Below, one piece after another: positions 41,103 to 41,375 of a stretch of DNA of 41,375 bases (within the stretch, counting starts at the first letter, position 1; the number at the start of each line of letters is the position of its first letter). The notes under the pieces are model-generated. The model searched no databases and had not been told where the DNA came from. It saw only the letters and a program-made list of their open reading frames with translations. A program made the translations under genes and the position numbers. The DNA is taken from contig JALUXS010000090.1 of NCBI GenBank assembly GCA_027013185.1, positions 1 to 41,375 of the forward strand, read 5' to 3'. The DNA comes from Sulfurimonas sp. Its GTDB lineage: Bacteria; Campylobacterota; Campylobacteria; Campylobacterales; Sulfurimonadaceae.

Positions 41103-41112
41103 AAAGCATAAA

Positions 41113-41375
41113 ATGAATATACAAAACCTAAGAAAAGAACGACAAAAATGGATGACATGGAAAAATATTGCTCCTTTGCGTGAAGCAATAGAAAATTTGG
41201 AAGACTCTACATGTAAAGTTTCACTTGAAGATGTTGTAAAAGTTTCAGGTGATTTTGATGAGAAAAAAATCTATGAAACTGCAAAGTTACTGATGCCTTG
41301 GCGAAAAGGGCCTTTTCAACTCGGTAATCTCTTTATAGATGCAGAATGGAAAAGTTATGTGAAATATAATCTTTT
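41113..41375 (+). CDS. cmoB: tRNA U34 carboxymethyltransferase CmoB, 5' part only
   Basis: Manual translation MNIQNLRKERQKWMTWKNIAPLREAI...LMPWRKGPFQLGNLFIDAEWKSYVKYNL resembles the CmoB N-terminus; runs off the window. Confidence 0.85.
   Translation, partial: MNIQNLRKERQKWMTWKNIAPLREAIENLEDSTCKVSLEDVVKVSGDFDEKKIYETAKLLMPWRKGPFQLGNLFIDAEWKSYVKYNL

Overview
This 41,375-bp AT-rich window looks like chromosomal DNA from a Sulfurimonas-like campylobacterote (epsilonproteobacterium). That assignment rests on protein flavour and gene content, and no database search was run. Most of it is core or housekeeping sequence: rsmH, an RND pump with a truncated-globin gene, a CAU-anticodon tRNA, metX/metY, xseB, yebC, argG, rplI, hslVU, era, ligA, tlyA, ribF, truD and the start of cmoB. 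I found no CRISPR array, IS element, prophage or recognisable defence island. The most notable region is a 17-kb run of 17 same-strand, almost gapless genes (28765 down to 11750): argG, FTR-rhodanese, rplI, hslV, hslU, era, a Csd6/Pgp2-like and a Csd4/Pgp1-like peptidoglycan-trimming pair, then an MSHA-type/Cts (transformation) secretin machine without pseudopilins. Other points of interest are a 144-nt multi-hairpin spacer (hslU-era), a GspL-like PilM-PilN fusion, an unknown secreted gene inside the secretion locus, a divergent HemF, a MATE transporter with no canonical start codon but a well-spaced Shine-Dalgarno before ATT, a sigma28-like promoter upstream of flaG, an 11-bp direct repeat with 22-bp period in a divergent promoter, and an enriched, clustered palindrome TACATGTA.
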